Position numbers and translations under genes: made by a program. Shown here piece after piece: positions 53,458 through 61,677 of a stretch of 64,000 nt of DNA (positions are counted from its first letter, which is position 1; every line of letters starts with the position of its first letter). Origin of the DNA: Streptomyces sp. ATexAB-D23 (GTDB lineage Bacteria > Actinomycetota > Actinomycetes > Streptomycetales > Streptomycetaceae); NCBI RefSeq assembly GCF_000373645.1, contig NZ_KB892002.1, positions 310,001 to 374,000 of the forward strand, given 5' to 3'. The notes beneath the pieces were generated by a model, which searched no databases, was not told where the DNA came from, and worked only from the letters and a program-made list of their open reading frames with translations.

Positions 53458-54225
53458 ATGTCATTGGACATCGACGTCCAGACCCACGCCCGCACGCTCA
53501 CGCTCCGCTCCCCCGACCATGTCCGCGTCGGCCCGTTCGCGATCCGCTACAACCCGGGCTGGTCCCTGAAGTACGCCAATTACGCCATCCCCGACCAGGG
53601 AACCGAGCCGACCCCCGGCGAACTCGACGCCCTCGTGGCGGCCTTCCGCGACCTGGACCGGATACCGCGACTGGAGTTCCTGCCCGGCTGGGCCCCGGCC
53701 GTCGAACCGGCGCTGCTCGCCGCCGGGTTCACCGTCGAGAACCGCGCCCCGATCCTGGCCTGCGCCCCCGGTGACCTGCTGCCCCCGAAGCCGGTGGCGG
53801 ACCTGGCCGTCGCGGAGCCCGCCACCGACGCGGAGTTCGACGCCGCGGCCCTCGTCCAGCACCTCGGCTACGGCGGGACCGGCGAACCCGAGGACGGCAC
53901 GGCCGCCTGGCTGCGCGACGCGGCGGCCGGCGGCGGGGTCGCCGCACTCGCCACCGTCGACGGCACCCCGGCCGGCGCGGGCGGCTGCTCGGTCCCGGTC
54001 GACGGGCTCACCGAGCTGGCCGGCCTCGCGGTGGGCGCGGACTTCCGCCGCCGGGGCATCGGGGCGGCGCTCTCCGCACACCTGACGCGCACCGCGTTCG
54101 AGCGGGGCTGCCGGGTGGTGTGGCTGGAGCCGGGCGACGCCGACGTGGAGCGGATCTACGCGTCGATCGGCTTCCGCAGGGCCGGCGAGAAGCTGAACAT
54201 CTCGCTCGACCCGGAAGGGTCCTAG
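53458..54225 (+). CDS. GNAT-family N-acetyltransferase
   Basis: 255 residues from ATG at 53458 (GTGAGGA upstream). The acetyl-CoA-binding signature VGADFRRRGIGAALSAHL (~residues 195-212) and the following WLEPGDADVERIYASIGFRRAG mark the C-terminal GNAT fold; residues 1-110 are a separate, less conserved part. Substrate not predictable. Its stop overlaps the convergent response-regulator gene by 4 nt. Confidence 0.88.
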   Translation: MSLDIDVQTHARTLTLRSPDHVRVGPFAIRYNPGWSLKYANYAIPDQGTEPTPGELDALVAAFRDLDRIPRLEFLPGWAPAVEPALLAAGFTVENRAPILACAPGDLLPPKPVADLAVAEPATDAEFDAAALVQHLGYGGTGEPEDGTAAWLRDAAAGGGVAALATVDGTPAGAGGCSVPVDGLTELAGLAVGADFRRRGIGAALSAHLTRTAFERGCRVVWLEPGDADVERIYASIGFRRAGEKLNISLDPEGS

Positions 54226-54926
54226 ACCAGCCTGCGCGCCGTGGCCCAGCGGGTCAGCTCGTGGCGGTTGGAGAGCTGGAGCTTGCGCAGGACCGCCGAG
54301 ACGTGGGACTCGACCGTCTTCACCGAGATGAACAGCTGCTTGGCGATCTCCTTGTACGCGTAGCCCCGGGCAATCAGCCGCAGCACCTCGCGCTCGCGCT
54401 GGGTCAGCCGGTCGAGGTCCTCGTCGACCGGGGGCGCGTCCGTGGAGGCGAAGGCGTCGAGGACGAAGCCGGCCAGGCGGGGCGAGAACACCGCGTCGCC
54501 GTCCTGGACCCGGAAGACCGAGTCGACCAGGTCGGTGCCGGTGATCGTCTTGGTGACGTAGCCGCGGGCGCCGCCCCGGATGACTCCGATGACGTCCTCG
54601 GCGGCGTCCGAGACGGACAGCGCGAGGAAGCGCACCGGGTTCTCCGCGGTGCCCATCAGGGGTGCGCAGCGGCGGAGCACCTCGACGCCGCCGCCGCCGG
54701 GGAGGTGGACGTCGAGGAGGACGACCTCGGGGCGGGTCGCCGTGATGACGGTGACCGCCTGGTCGACGTCCGCCGCCTCGCCGACGACCTCGACGCCGGT
54801 CTCCTCGGTGCGGCCGATCTCGGCCTGTACTCCGGTGCGGAACATCCGGTGGTCGTCGACGAGCACGACTCGTACCCGGCGCTCCGGACCCTCGTGGCCC
54901 ACGGTCGCCTCAGTGGTCCCGTTCAT
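54222..54926 (-). CDS. LuxR/NarL-family response regulator
   Basis: 234 residues from ATG at 54926 (GAGGACG upstream; an ATG at 54968 is possible). Receiver domain with VVLVDDHRMFR, phospho-acceptor in EVVLLDVHLPGGG, and K in GARGYVTKTITG; C-terminal HTH LTQREREVLRLIARGYAYKEIAKQLFISVKTVESHVS. The start lies 17 nt inside the kinase gene, so the pair is translationally coupled. It probably binds the CCCTGAGAGA repeats in the adjacent divergent region. Confidence 0.93.
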   Translation of the reverse strand: MNGTTEATVGHEGPERRVRVVLVDDHRMFRTGVQAEIGRTEETGVEVVGEAADVDQAVTVITATRPEVVLLDVHLPGGGGVEVLRRCAPLMGTAENPVRFLALSVSDAAEDVIGVIRGGARGYVTKTITGTDLVDSVFRVQDGDAVFSPRLAGFVLDAFASTDAPPVDEDLDRLTQREREVLRLIARGYAYKEIAKQLFISVKTVESHVSAVLRKLQLSNRHELTRWATARRLV

Positions 54927-56208
54927 CGCTCGTCCTCTCCATCTCCAGCTCGACTTCCGTGCCCCCACCGGGCACCGAACTCAGCCGGGCGGTGCCGCCG
55001 TTGCGCTGCATCCGGCCGATGATCGATTCTCGTACGCCCATTCTGTCCCCCGGTACGGAGTCCAGGTCGAATCCCGGGCCCCGGTCGCGCACGGAGACGA
55101 AGACCGTCCGGCCCTCGACCTCCGCGTAGACCTGGACGGCGCCTCCCTCGCCACCGTACTTGGCGGCGTTGACCATCGCCTCGCGTGCGGCCTGCATCTG
55201 TGCCGTCAGCCTCTCGTCGAGCGCGCAGTCGCCGACGACGACGACCTCCAGCGGGACGCCGTGCTTGTCCTCGACCTCGGCGGCGGCCCGTTTGACGGCC
55301 TCGGCCAGGGTCTCGGGCTCGTCGTCCTCGTCCTTGCCGGTGCCCTCGGGGTTGTACAGCCAGCTGCGCAGCTCGCGTTCCTGGGCGCGGGCCAGCCGGC
55401 GGACCTCGCCGCCGTCGTCGGCGTTGCGCTGGATCAGGGTGAGGGTGTGCAGCACGGAGTCGTGGACGTGGGCGGCGACCTCGGCCCGTTCCTGGGCCCG
55501 GATGCGCATGAGGCGTTCCTCGGAGAGGTCCTGGGTCATGCGGACGAAGTAGGGGCCGGCGAGCAGGGCGATGCCGGTGAGCACGGCGATGGCCGCGGTG
55601 AGGACGTTGCCGAGCTGGGCCGCGGAGCCTCGTACGACCATGAAGCCGGCGAGGCCGAGGCCGACCAGGGCGACCCCGGCCAGGGCGCGGGCCAGGTGCA
55701 GGACGCGGCGGCGGCTGCCGACCTCCATCCAGCGGGCGCGGCGGGCGTTGTCCGCCTGGCGCCAGACGAGGACGGAACCGGCGCCGATGAGCAGGGTGGG
55801 CCAGATGTAGCGGTCGGCCTTGCTGCCCATGTCGACATTGCCGACGAAGGTCACGGCGCCGATGAGCAGCGCGATGAGGGCGAAGACCTGGCCCTTGTCG
55901 GGTTTGCGGAGGCGGCGTCTGCCGTCGGGGGCGGTCTCGAAGACGGACTGGGGGGTCTCGACGCCGCCGACGCCGAGCGGGACGACGATCCAGAACACCG
56001 CGTACAGCAGAGCGCCGAGGCCGTCCGCGAAGAACAGCCCGAGGAAGACGAACCGCACCCAGGCCACCGGCAGTCCGAGGTGCCCGGCGAGCCCGCGCGC
56101 CACTCCGCCGAGCAGCCGGCCGTCGGCGCTGCGGTACAGCTTGCGCAGTGGCGGCTCCTCCGGGTCGGGGGCGTGGGAGCTTGCGGCTCGGGCGGTGGCT
56201 GCTGGCAT
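54910..56208 (-). CDS. PspC-domain sensor histidine kinase
   Basis: 432 residues from ATG at 56208 (upstream starts at 56244 and 56331 are possible). Residues ~18-85 are a PspC domain (LRKLYRSADGRLLGGVARGLAGHLG, then two helices). About four more helices follow, then HisKA_3 (RAEVAAHVHDSVLHTLTLIQRNADD, H in HDSVLHTL) and an HATPase with AREAMVNAAKYGG (N box) and VRDRGPGFDLDSV (G1). Such kinases pair with LuxR regulators in envelope stress or haem sensing in actinobacteria. The signal is unknown. Coupled with the next gene. Confidence 0.92.
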   Translation of the reverse strand: MPAATARAASSHAPDPEEPPLRKLYRSADGRLLGGVARGLAGHLGLPVAWVRFVFLGLFFADGLGALLYAVFWIVVPLGVGGVETPQSVFETAPDGRRRLRKPDKGQVFALIALLIGAVTFVGNVDMGSKADRYIWPTLLIGAGSVLVWRQADNARRARWMEVGSRRRVLHLARALAGVALVGLGLAGFMVVRGSAAQLGNVLTAAIAVLTGIALLAGPYFVRMTQDLSEERLMRIRAQERAEVAAHVHDSVLHTLTLIQRNADDGGEVRRLARAQERELRSWLYNPEGTGKDEDDEPETLAEAVKRAAAEVEDKHGVPLEVVVVGDCALDERLTAQMQAAREAMVNAAKYGGEGGAVQVYAEVEGRTVFVSVRDRGPGFDLDSVPGDRMGVRESIIGRMQRNGGTARLSSVPGGGTEVELEMERTSDERDH

Positions 56209-56243
56209 GACCCGATCGTCACATGCCCGTACGGGGGGTGGCA

Positions 56244-56340
56244 TCAGGGTCAGCCCCCAGTTCGACCCTGAGAGACCAGGGGGCGCGGGGCAGAGCGGCG
56301 GGGCGCCGTCCCTGAGAGAGCGGGGGTTCAATATCAGGGA
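56244..56340. promoter_or_regulatory. repeat cluster in the divergent PspC/histidine-kinase region
   Basis: TCAGGGTC (56244-56251) with GACCCTGA (56264-56271) and TCCCTGA (56309-56315) with TCAGGGA (56334-56340) are two inverted repeats. CCCTGAGAGAnCnGGGG also occurs as a direct repeat at ~56266 and ~56310, 44 bp apart. They lie before both divergent genes, a plausible autoregulatory binding array for the response regulator. Confidence 0.6.
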
Positions 56341-56395
56341 TCGGCCAGGGTCGGGGCGGGTGCCGCTGGGGCGTGGCGCCCGTCACCATGGAGCC

Positions 56396-57706
56396 ATGAC
56401 TGTTCCCCAGGACGCGCCGCCCGGCGCCGCACCGCCCCCCGCGCCCGCACCGCGGCTGCACCGCAGCCCGCGGCACAAGCTGGTGGCCGGGGTGTGCGGC
56501 GGGCTCGGCCGGTACTGCGACGTCGACCCGGTGATCTTCCGGATCGTGCTCGGTGTGCTCTCGGTGACCGGCGGCCTCGGGCTGATCTTCTACGGCTTCG
56601 CCTGGCTGCTGATCCCGCTGGAGGGCGAGGACGAGAACGAGGCACGCCGGCTGCTGTCGGGGCGCGTCGAGGGGGCGTCGCTGATCGCGGTGCTGTGCGC
56701 GCTGATCGGCTGCGGTCTGTTCCTGTCGATGCTGGGCAACGGCGGCACGCTCGCGTTCGCGGCGATGCTGTCGGTCGCGGTCGTCGGCTTCTCCGTGTGG
56801 ACGCAGCGGCGCAGGACGGCCGGTCCCCAGGACCCGCTGCACGCGGCTGCCGCGCAGGCGGCGTCGGACGCGCCGCCGGAGGTCATGGCGCCGCCGACAC
56901 TGTCGTGGCCGTCCTGGTGGCGCGACCCGATCGTCAAGGACGGGTCGACGGGCAAGGTGGCGATCGGCTATCTGTGGGGGCCGCAGGACGCGGTGCTCGA
57001 CGGGGAGCCGCGCGGGGCGACACCCGATGCGCCGTTCCGTCCGCCGCCGCCCCGGTCGCGGGAGGTGCGCGGCCCGAGGTCCATAGGCGGACTGGCGTTC
57101 CTGACCGCCCTGCTGGCGGGCGGTCTGGGCACGGGCCTGAGCTGGGACGCCCAACCGCTCGGTACGAGCCTTCAGATCGGGCTCGCCGCCGCGCTCGCGG
57201 TGTTCGGTCTGGCGATGCTGGCCAGCGCGTTCGTCGGGCGGACCGGTTTCGGCACGCTGCTGCTGGCGATGATCACGGCCGGGCTGCTGGCCGGGGCGGC
57301 GGTGCTACCCAAGGACATCCCCACGCACTGGGTGCGCGAGCAGTGGCATCCGGTGTCGGTGGCCGCGGTGCAGCCGCGTTACGCGGTCGCCTCCGGCCAG
57401 GCCGAGCTGGATCTCAGCCGGATCACCGTGCCCAAGGGCGAGACGGTGAGGACGCGGGTGGAGGCGCGCGCGGGCCGGGTCCTGGTGCACGTGCCCCAGG
57501 ACGCCACCGTCGAGGTGCACGCGAAGACCCGCGTCGGCGCGATCGTGGTGCTGGACGGGCACAGCAGGGGCGACCTGGACATCCGCGCCTCGCAGAACGA
57601 GCGCCGGACGCTGCCCCCGGCCGAGGGCAGCAAGCCGGGCGGCACGATCGAGCTGGATCTGGAAGTCGGTTACGGACAGGTGGAGGTCAACCGTGCCGCG
57701 TCATGA
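56396..57706 (+). CDS. PspC-domain membrane protein with adhesin-like C-terminal domain
   Basis: 436 residues from ATG at 56396. After a Pro-rich start comes PspC (LHRSPRHKLVAGVCGGLGRYCDVD, helix LGVLSVTGGLGLIFYGFAWLL), then more helices to ~residue 320, and an external beta-rich domain of the DUF2154/toast-rack type (AELDLSRITVPKGETVRTRVEARAGRVLVHVPQD...). Divergent partner of the PspC-kinase; such toast-rack proteins are thought to sense or buffer membrane stress. A small membrane protein gene overlaps its end by 14 nt. Confidence 0.87.
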   Translation: MTVPQDAPPGAAPPPAPAPRLHRSPRHKLVAGVCGGLGRYCDVDPVIFRIVLGVLSVTGGLGLIFYGFAWLLIPLEGEDENEARRLLSGRVEGASLIAVLCALIGCGLFLSMLGNGGTLAFAAMLSVAVVGFSVWTQRRRTAGPQDPLHAAAAQAASDAPPEVMAPPTLSWPSWWRDPIVKDGSTGKVAIGYLWGPQDAVLDGEPRGATPDAPFRPPPPRSREVRGPRSIGGLAFLTALLAGGLGTGLSWDAQPLGTSLQIGLAAALAVFGLAMLASAFVGRTGFGTLLLAMITAGLLAGAAVLPKDIPTHWVREQWHPVSVAAVQPRYAVASGQAELDLSRITVPKGETVRTRVEARAGRVLVHVPQDATVEVHAKTRVGAIVVLDGHSRGDLDIRASQNERRTLPPAEGSKPGGTIELDLEVGYGQVEVNRAAS

Positions 57707-57956
57707 GTTCCGGCCCGGACGGGCCGTGGCCGGTCTGGTGATGCTGGCGCTGGCCGCCGGTTACGCGTGGGACGCGGCGGGCTTCTGGGACGCCCCGCCG
57801 CAGTTCTTCATCGGGCTGTTCACCGGCGGCCTGTGGACGGCCCTCCTGGTCACCTGGATCGGCTACCGGATACGCCGCCGCCGGGCCGCCCGAAAGGCGT
57901 CCAGGGAGAAGGACGCGGCCCCGCCGAGCAGCAGCGGCAGCCAGGCCATGAGGTAG
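57693..57956 (+). CDS. small two-helix membrane protein
   Basis: 87 residues from GTG at 57693, starting 14 nt inside the PspC gene. Two hydrophobic segments (AVAGLVMLALAAGYAWDAAG and FFIGLFTGGLWTALLVTWIGY) then a strongly basic RIRRRRAARKASREK tail. No family recognised. Likely co-translated with the PspC protein. Its 3' third overlaps the convergent DoxX gene by 94 nt, an unusually large overlap. Confidence 0.78.
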   Translation: MPRHEFRPGRAVAGLVMLALAAGYAWDAAGFWDAPPQFFIGLFTGGLWTALLVTWIGYRIRRRRAARKASREKDAAPPSSSGSQAMR

Positions 57957-58372
57957 ACTAGGTCGTTGCCGAGGTAGTACGGGGAGACCTGCCAGCTGAC
58001 GGTCAGCCACAGGCTCAGCGAGATCAGGACCCCGCCGAGCGCGGCGATCCGGGTCCACAGCCCGAGGAGGGTGCCGATCCCGACAGCGAGTTCACCGAAG
58101 GCGATGGCGTATCCGAAGCCGGACGGACCCTTCAGCGCCAGGTCGACCAGGCCGGGGATCGCGGCGGAGTCGCGCACCGCGCTCATCTGCTCGCCGATCG
58201 ATCCGGCTCCGGTGGCGTGGAAGAACGCGCTGTCGGTGAGCTTGTCGAGCGCCGCGTAGACGAAGGTGACCCCGAGGAAGATCCGCAGGGGCAGCAGGGC
58301 GTGCTCCCGTGCCAGGTCCCGCAGGCTCCTGGCCTCGCCGAGGCCCCGCCCGTTACCGCCGTACCCGTGCAT
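57863..58372 (-). CDS. DoxX-family membrane protein
   Basis: 169 residues from ATG at 58372 (GGGAGAAG upstream). Four helices typical of DoxX: ALLPLRIFLGVTFVYAALDKL, GYAIAFGELAVGIGTLLGLWTR, ALGGVLISLSLWLTVSW and DLVYLMAWLPLLLGG. DoxX proteins are linked to redox and sulfur stress in some bacteria, but the role is not defined here. The stop codon lies within the convergent small membrane protein gene. Confidence 0.87.
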   Translation of the reverse strand: MHGYGGNGRGLGEARSLRDLAREHALLPLRIFLGVTFVYAALDKLTDSAFFHATGAGSIGEQMSAVRDSAAIPGLVDLALKGPSGFGYAIAFGELAVGIGTLLGLWTRIAALGGVLISLSLWLTVSWQVSPYYLGNDLVYLMAWLPLLLGGAASFSLDAFRAARRRRIR

Positions 58373-58539
58373 GCTTCTCCCGCCTTCCGCGACCGCACCG
58401 CTGTGTGCCGTGCGTGCCGCGCCGTTGCGGCCACCCGGCCGCCGCCACCGGACCGTGCGGCCCGTCACCCGACCTTACGTACGAAGCCGGCGGAACGACC
58501 CCGCGCGGTCCTGGTTCACAGGGTGCGGGGAGGGTGCGG

Positions 58540-59853
58540 TCAGTCGGTGACGTCGATCGCGACGCGGTTGGACTCGGTCCCCGCGGCCGTCACGACCTGC
58601 ACCTCGACCACGCCCGGCTCCACCTCCACCGGCACCGGCACGGTCAGCAGGGTGTCGGAGGGGTTCGCGAAGCCGCCGGTGACCGGGACGAGCGGGACAT
58701 GGACGTGGACGGAGCCGATGCGTACGACGACGCGGGCCAGCCGGTCCGGCGATCCGGAGCCGGGCGGCACGAACCCCGCGCCCCGGATCTCGATGTCGTC
58801 GCCGGTCCGGATCGGCGCGTCCAGGTCGCCCGCCTCCCGGGACCTGACGACCGACAGCACGACGGGCCGGCCGCCCTCGCCGTACTTCCCGGTGAAGTAG
58901 ACGGCCGCCGAGACGGCCACCAGCAGGGCGAGTCCCCACGGCAGGTCGGGCAGCTGCTCGGGGCGGCGGGCGAGGCGGACCGCGGCGAACACCACGGCGA
59001 CGGTGGACACCAGCACGTACTGCACATCGGTGAAGCCGCCGCGCCCCGAGTCGTCGGTGAGCAGGTCCGCGGCGCGCGGCCGGACGGCCCGCAGCTTCTG
59101 GAGCCGCCCGGACAGCACCCGTACGCTCACCACCCGGCGGACGGCGACCGCGACGGCGCACACCAGCGCCAGCACGGAGACCACCCCGGCGCCGCGCGCC
59201 AGGTCCAGGCCCTCGATCAGCTCGTCGCGCCGCGCGTGGTCGGAGGCGGCGGCCAGCTGGAGGGCGAGGACGAGGACGGAGAAGACGGCGAGCAGCACCC
59301 AGGACGCGGCGACCGTGCGGGAGGTGGAGAGCCGGTTGTCCTCGCCGATCAGCGGGGCGAGGAGGCCGCCGCGCGCCCGGTGGACGTGGGCGGCGCCGGT
59401 CAGCAGCGCGGCGGTGACGAAGCCGGCGACCAGTCCGGCGGTACGGGCGTGGCTCCAGCCCGCGCCGATCGCGGTGGCGGCCTCGGCGATCGCCAGCACG
59501 GCGAGGGCGCCCCAGACGATGATCAGGGTGCGCTGCCAGACCCGGTACAGCCAGGCGTCGCCGGCCTCCCGGCCCCGGTCCGCCACGGCCCGCGCGGACT
59601 CGGTGAGTTCGTCGGAGACCCACTGGCGGGTCGCGGAAGCGGACTGGGCGACCCCGGCGGGCAGCCCCTGTCCCGCGGCGAATTCGTCCCGCTTGGCCAG
59701 GAAGGCGGCCACCGCGCGCCGGTGTCCCTGGCGCGCCCCGTGCGGGCAGTCGCCGCAGGTGCAGCCTCCGCCGTGCGCGCCCTGTCGTGCCTCGTCCAAC
59801 GCCACGGAGAACGCCGCCCTTTCCCGCCCCTGATACCGCCATTGGCCGATCAA
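58540..59853 (-). CDS. multi-pass membrane protein with N-terminal cysteine cluster and Ig-like tail
   Basis: 437 residues from ATG at 59853. The first ~45 residues hold GGGCTCGDCPHG, a CxCxxC cluster that could bind a metal. About six to seven helices follow (e.g. RTLIIVWGALAVLAIAEAA, GLVAGFVTAALLTGAA, WGLALLVAVSAAVYFTG). The last ~110 residues resemble an IPT/TIG-type beta domain (IEIRGAGFVPPGSGSP ... VEVEPGVVEVQVVTAAG). No known family recognised. Possibly a surface-exposed protein of unknown role. Confidence 0.75.
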   Translation of the reverse strand: MIGQWRYQGRERAAFSVALDEARQGAHGGGCTCGDCPHGARQGHRRAVAAFLAKRDEFAAGQGLPAGVAQSASATRQWVSDELTESARAVADRGREAGDAWLYRVWQRTLIIVWGALAVLAIAEAATAIGAGWSHARTAGLVAGFVTAALLTGAAHVHRARGGLLAPLIGEDNRLSTSRTVAASWVLLAVFSVLVLALQLAAASDHARRDELIEGLDLARGAGVVSVLALVCAVAVAVRRVVSVRVLSGRLQKLRAVRPRAADLLTDDSGRGGFTDVQYVLVSTVAVVFAAVRLARRPEQLPDLPWGLALLVAVSAAVYFTGKYGEGGRPVVLSVVRSREAGDLDAPIRTGDDIEIRGAGFVPPGSGSPDRLARVVVRIGSVHVHVPLVPVTGGFANPSDTLLTVPVPVEVEPGVVEVQVVTAAGTESNRVAIDVTD

Positions 59854-59931
59854 CTCGGCTGTGATTGCTGCGAATTGTGCCGTACGTGGCGGGTGGTTGC
59901 CGCATCGGGGCGCACCGGGCGGCCCACTTCG

Positions 59932-60702
59932 TCAGAATGTTCGAGCGATACGGCGCCAGAGCGGCTGGTAGTTGATCCAGGCGACGAGATCGCTGCCGAG
60001 CTGTTCGCGGGTGGCGACCGCGTCCCGGTGCTCGATCAGCACGGGCTTCCCGGCCGCCCGCGCGGCCAGCTGGATGCGGCAGGACCGCTCCAGGGAGAGG
60101 AACCACCAGGCCGCCGCGTCCACCGAGTCGCCCACGGTCAGCAGCCCGTGGTTGCGCAGGATGACCGCCTTGCGGCCCCCGAGCGCACCGGCGATCCGGC
60201 GCCCCTCCTCCTCGTCCACCACGACCCCGGTGTACGCGTCGTAAAGGGCGTGGTCCTCGTAGAAGGCGCAGGACTCCTGGGTGAGGGGGTCGATCAGCTC
60301 GCCCAGCGCGGCCAGGGCGCTGCCGTGCTCGGAGTGGGTGTGGGCGACCGCGACGACGTCCGGGCGGGCCAGGTGGACCTGGGCGTGGACGGTGAACGCC
60401 GCCTGGTTGACGTGGTGGCGCCCCTGGAGGACCTGCCCCTCGCCGTTGACCAGGATCAGGTCGTCGGGGTGCGCCTCGTCGAAGGGCACGCCGAACGGGT
60501 TGACCCAGAAGCAGGAGGTGAACTCCGGGTCCCGCGCGGTGATGTGACCGGAGACGCCGTCCTCGTAGCCGTACGAACCGAACAGCCGCAGCGCTCCGGC
60601 CAGCCGTTCCTTGCGGTGGACGCGTTCCTCGTCGGGCGACCGGTGGACGGGCGGCATCGCGAAGTGCAGCTGCTCGACGGGCAGGGGCGCGGGCTCGGGC
60701 AT
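59932..60702 (-). CDS. class II aldolase/adducin-family protein
   Basis: 256 residues from ATG at 60702 (GAGGAG upstream). Zn ligands in VAHTHSEHGSAL and LRNHGLLTVGDSV, and GVSGHITARDPE for phosphate/substrate, place it in the fuculose-aldolase superfamily. The tail (WINYQPLWRRIARTF) is the form seen in class II aldolases acting on small sugar phosphates or on putative phenolic/methylthio substrates. The actual substrate is unknown. Confidence 0.88.
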   Translation of the reverse strand: MPEPAPLPVEQLHFAMPPVHRSPDEERVHRKERLAGALRLFGSYGYEDGVSGHITARDPEFTSCFWVNPFGVPFDEAHPDDLILVNGEGQVLQGRHHVNQAAFTVHAQVHLARPDVVAVAHTHSEHGSALAALGELIDPLTQESCAFYEDHALYDAYTGVVVDEEEGRRIAGALGGRKAVILRNHGLLTVGDSVDAAAWWFLSLERSCRIQLAARAAGKPVLIEHRDAVATREQLGSDLVAWINYQPLWRRIARTF

Positions 60703-60807
60703 GGCGACTCCTCGGGGGCTCCCAGGGCATTCGGACGGAAGCTACCGCCGGTCACCCCAGGTGGCCAGAGCCATCACGTACCGATTCCGGTGCGGGCGGG
60801 ATGTGCT

Positions 60808-61563
60808 TCACGCGCCGAGGACGAGGTAGGCGAGGCCGAGCGTGCCGCGGTAGCCGCCGTAGTAGCCGGTGCGCCGCTCGTCCACCGCCGCGACGACCCC
60901 GTCGTGCAGCGGGTGGCCCGGGTGGGCCAGGGCCCAGCGCTCGCCCCGGCCGATGTTGGCCTCCGACTCGAAGAGGTCCCATTCCCGCTGGTCGGCGACG
61001 GTCACCTGGAGCGGTCGCAGCCCGGCGGCCTCGGCCCGCCGGATCAGGGTGAGCAGAGAAACGAAGTCCCCGGGCCCGGCGCCGAGCCCGGCCAGCGCCC
61101 GTTCGTCGGGCTCCCGCTCCCAGAAACCGTCCCCGAACAGCACCCGTCCCCCGGGCCGCACGGCCGCGCGCAGGGCCGCCAGCGCCTCGGAGGTCCCGCC
61201 GGGCCAGGCGTGCGAGGCGCCGATGGAGACGGCCAGGTCGTAGCCGTTCTCCGGCCACTCGGCGGCGGGCACCTCGTGGAACCGCACGCGCCGGCCGAGC
61301 CCTCGCTCCTGGGCGAGGGCCCGCCCTCGCGCGACGGCCTCGGCGTCGGTCTCGACGCCGTCCCCGGTGCTGCCGGGCGCCGACTCCACCAGGCGCATCA
61401 GCAGTTCGCCCCAGCCGCTGCCCAGGTCCACGAGGCGTGCCCCGGGCGCGGGGGCGCAGGCCGCGACGAGGCGGGCGGCGTGCTCGTCGCAGAGCGGGGT
61501 GTTCCAGGTCAGGCGCTCGTTGTGGGCGGCGGACATCAGGGCGCGGATCTCATCGGCGGACAT
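60808..61563 (-). CDS. class I SAM-dependent methyltransferase
   Basis: 251 residues from ATG at 61563 (a GTG at 61581 is possible; no strong Shine-Dalgarno). SAM motif I: GARLVDLGSGWGELLMRLVE; motif II around VRFHEVPAAEWPENGYDLAVSIGASHAW; ALRAAVRPGGRVLFGDGFWE. It resembles small methyltransferases of the Methyltransf_25/31 type. Substrate unknown. Located 53 nt before the guaA terminator region. Confidence 0.88.
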   Translation of the reverse strand: MSADEIRALMSAAHNERLTWNTPLCDEHAARLVAACAPAPGARLVDLGSGWGELLMRLVESAPGSTGDGVETDAEAVARGRALAQERGLGRRVRFHEVPAAEWPENGYDLAVSIGASHAWPGGTSEALAALRAAVRPGGRVLFGDGFWEREPDERALAGLGAGPGDFVSLLTLIRRAEAAGLRPLQVTVADQREWDLFESEANIGRGERWALAHPGHPLHDGVVAAVDERRTGYYGGYRGTLGLAYLVLGA

Positions 61564-61621
61564 GGGCGCGGAGCCTGCCACGGGCGGGAGGCACGTGCCA
61601 GGGGATTTCCACGCGGTACGA

Positions 61622-61657
61622 CGATGCCGCCGCCCGGAACGCCGGGCGGCGGCATCG
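61622..61657 (-). terminator. terminator after guaA
   Basis: A 16-bp perfect stem, CGATGCCGCCGCCCGG (61622-61637) with its complement (61642-61657), loop AACG. It lies just after the guaA stop codon on the minus strand. Confidence 0.92.
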
Positions 61658-61677
61658 GTCGCGTACTGCGGGGAGGG

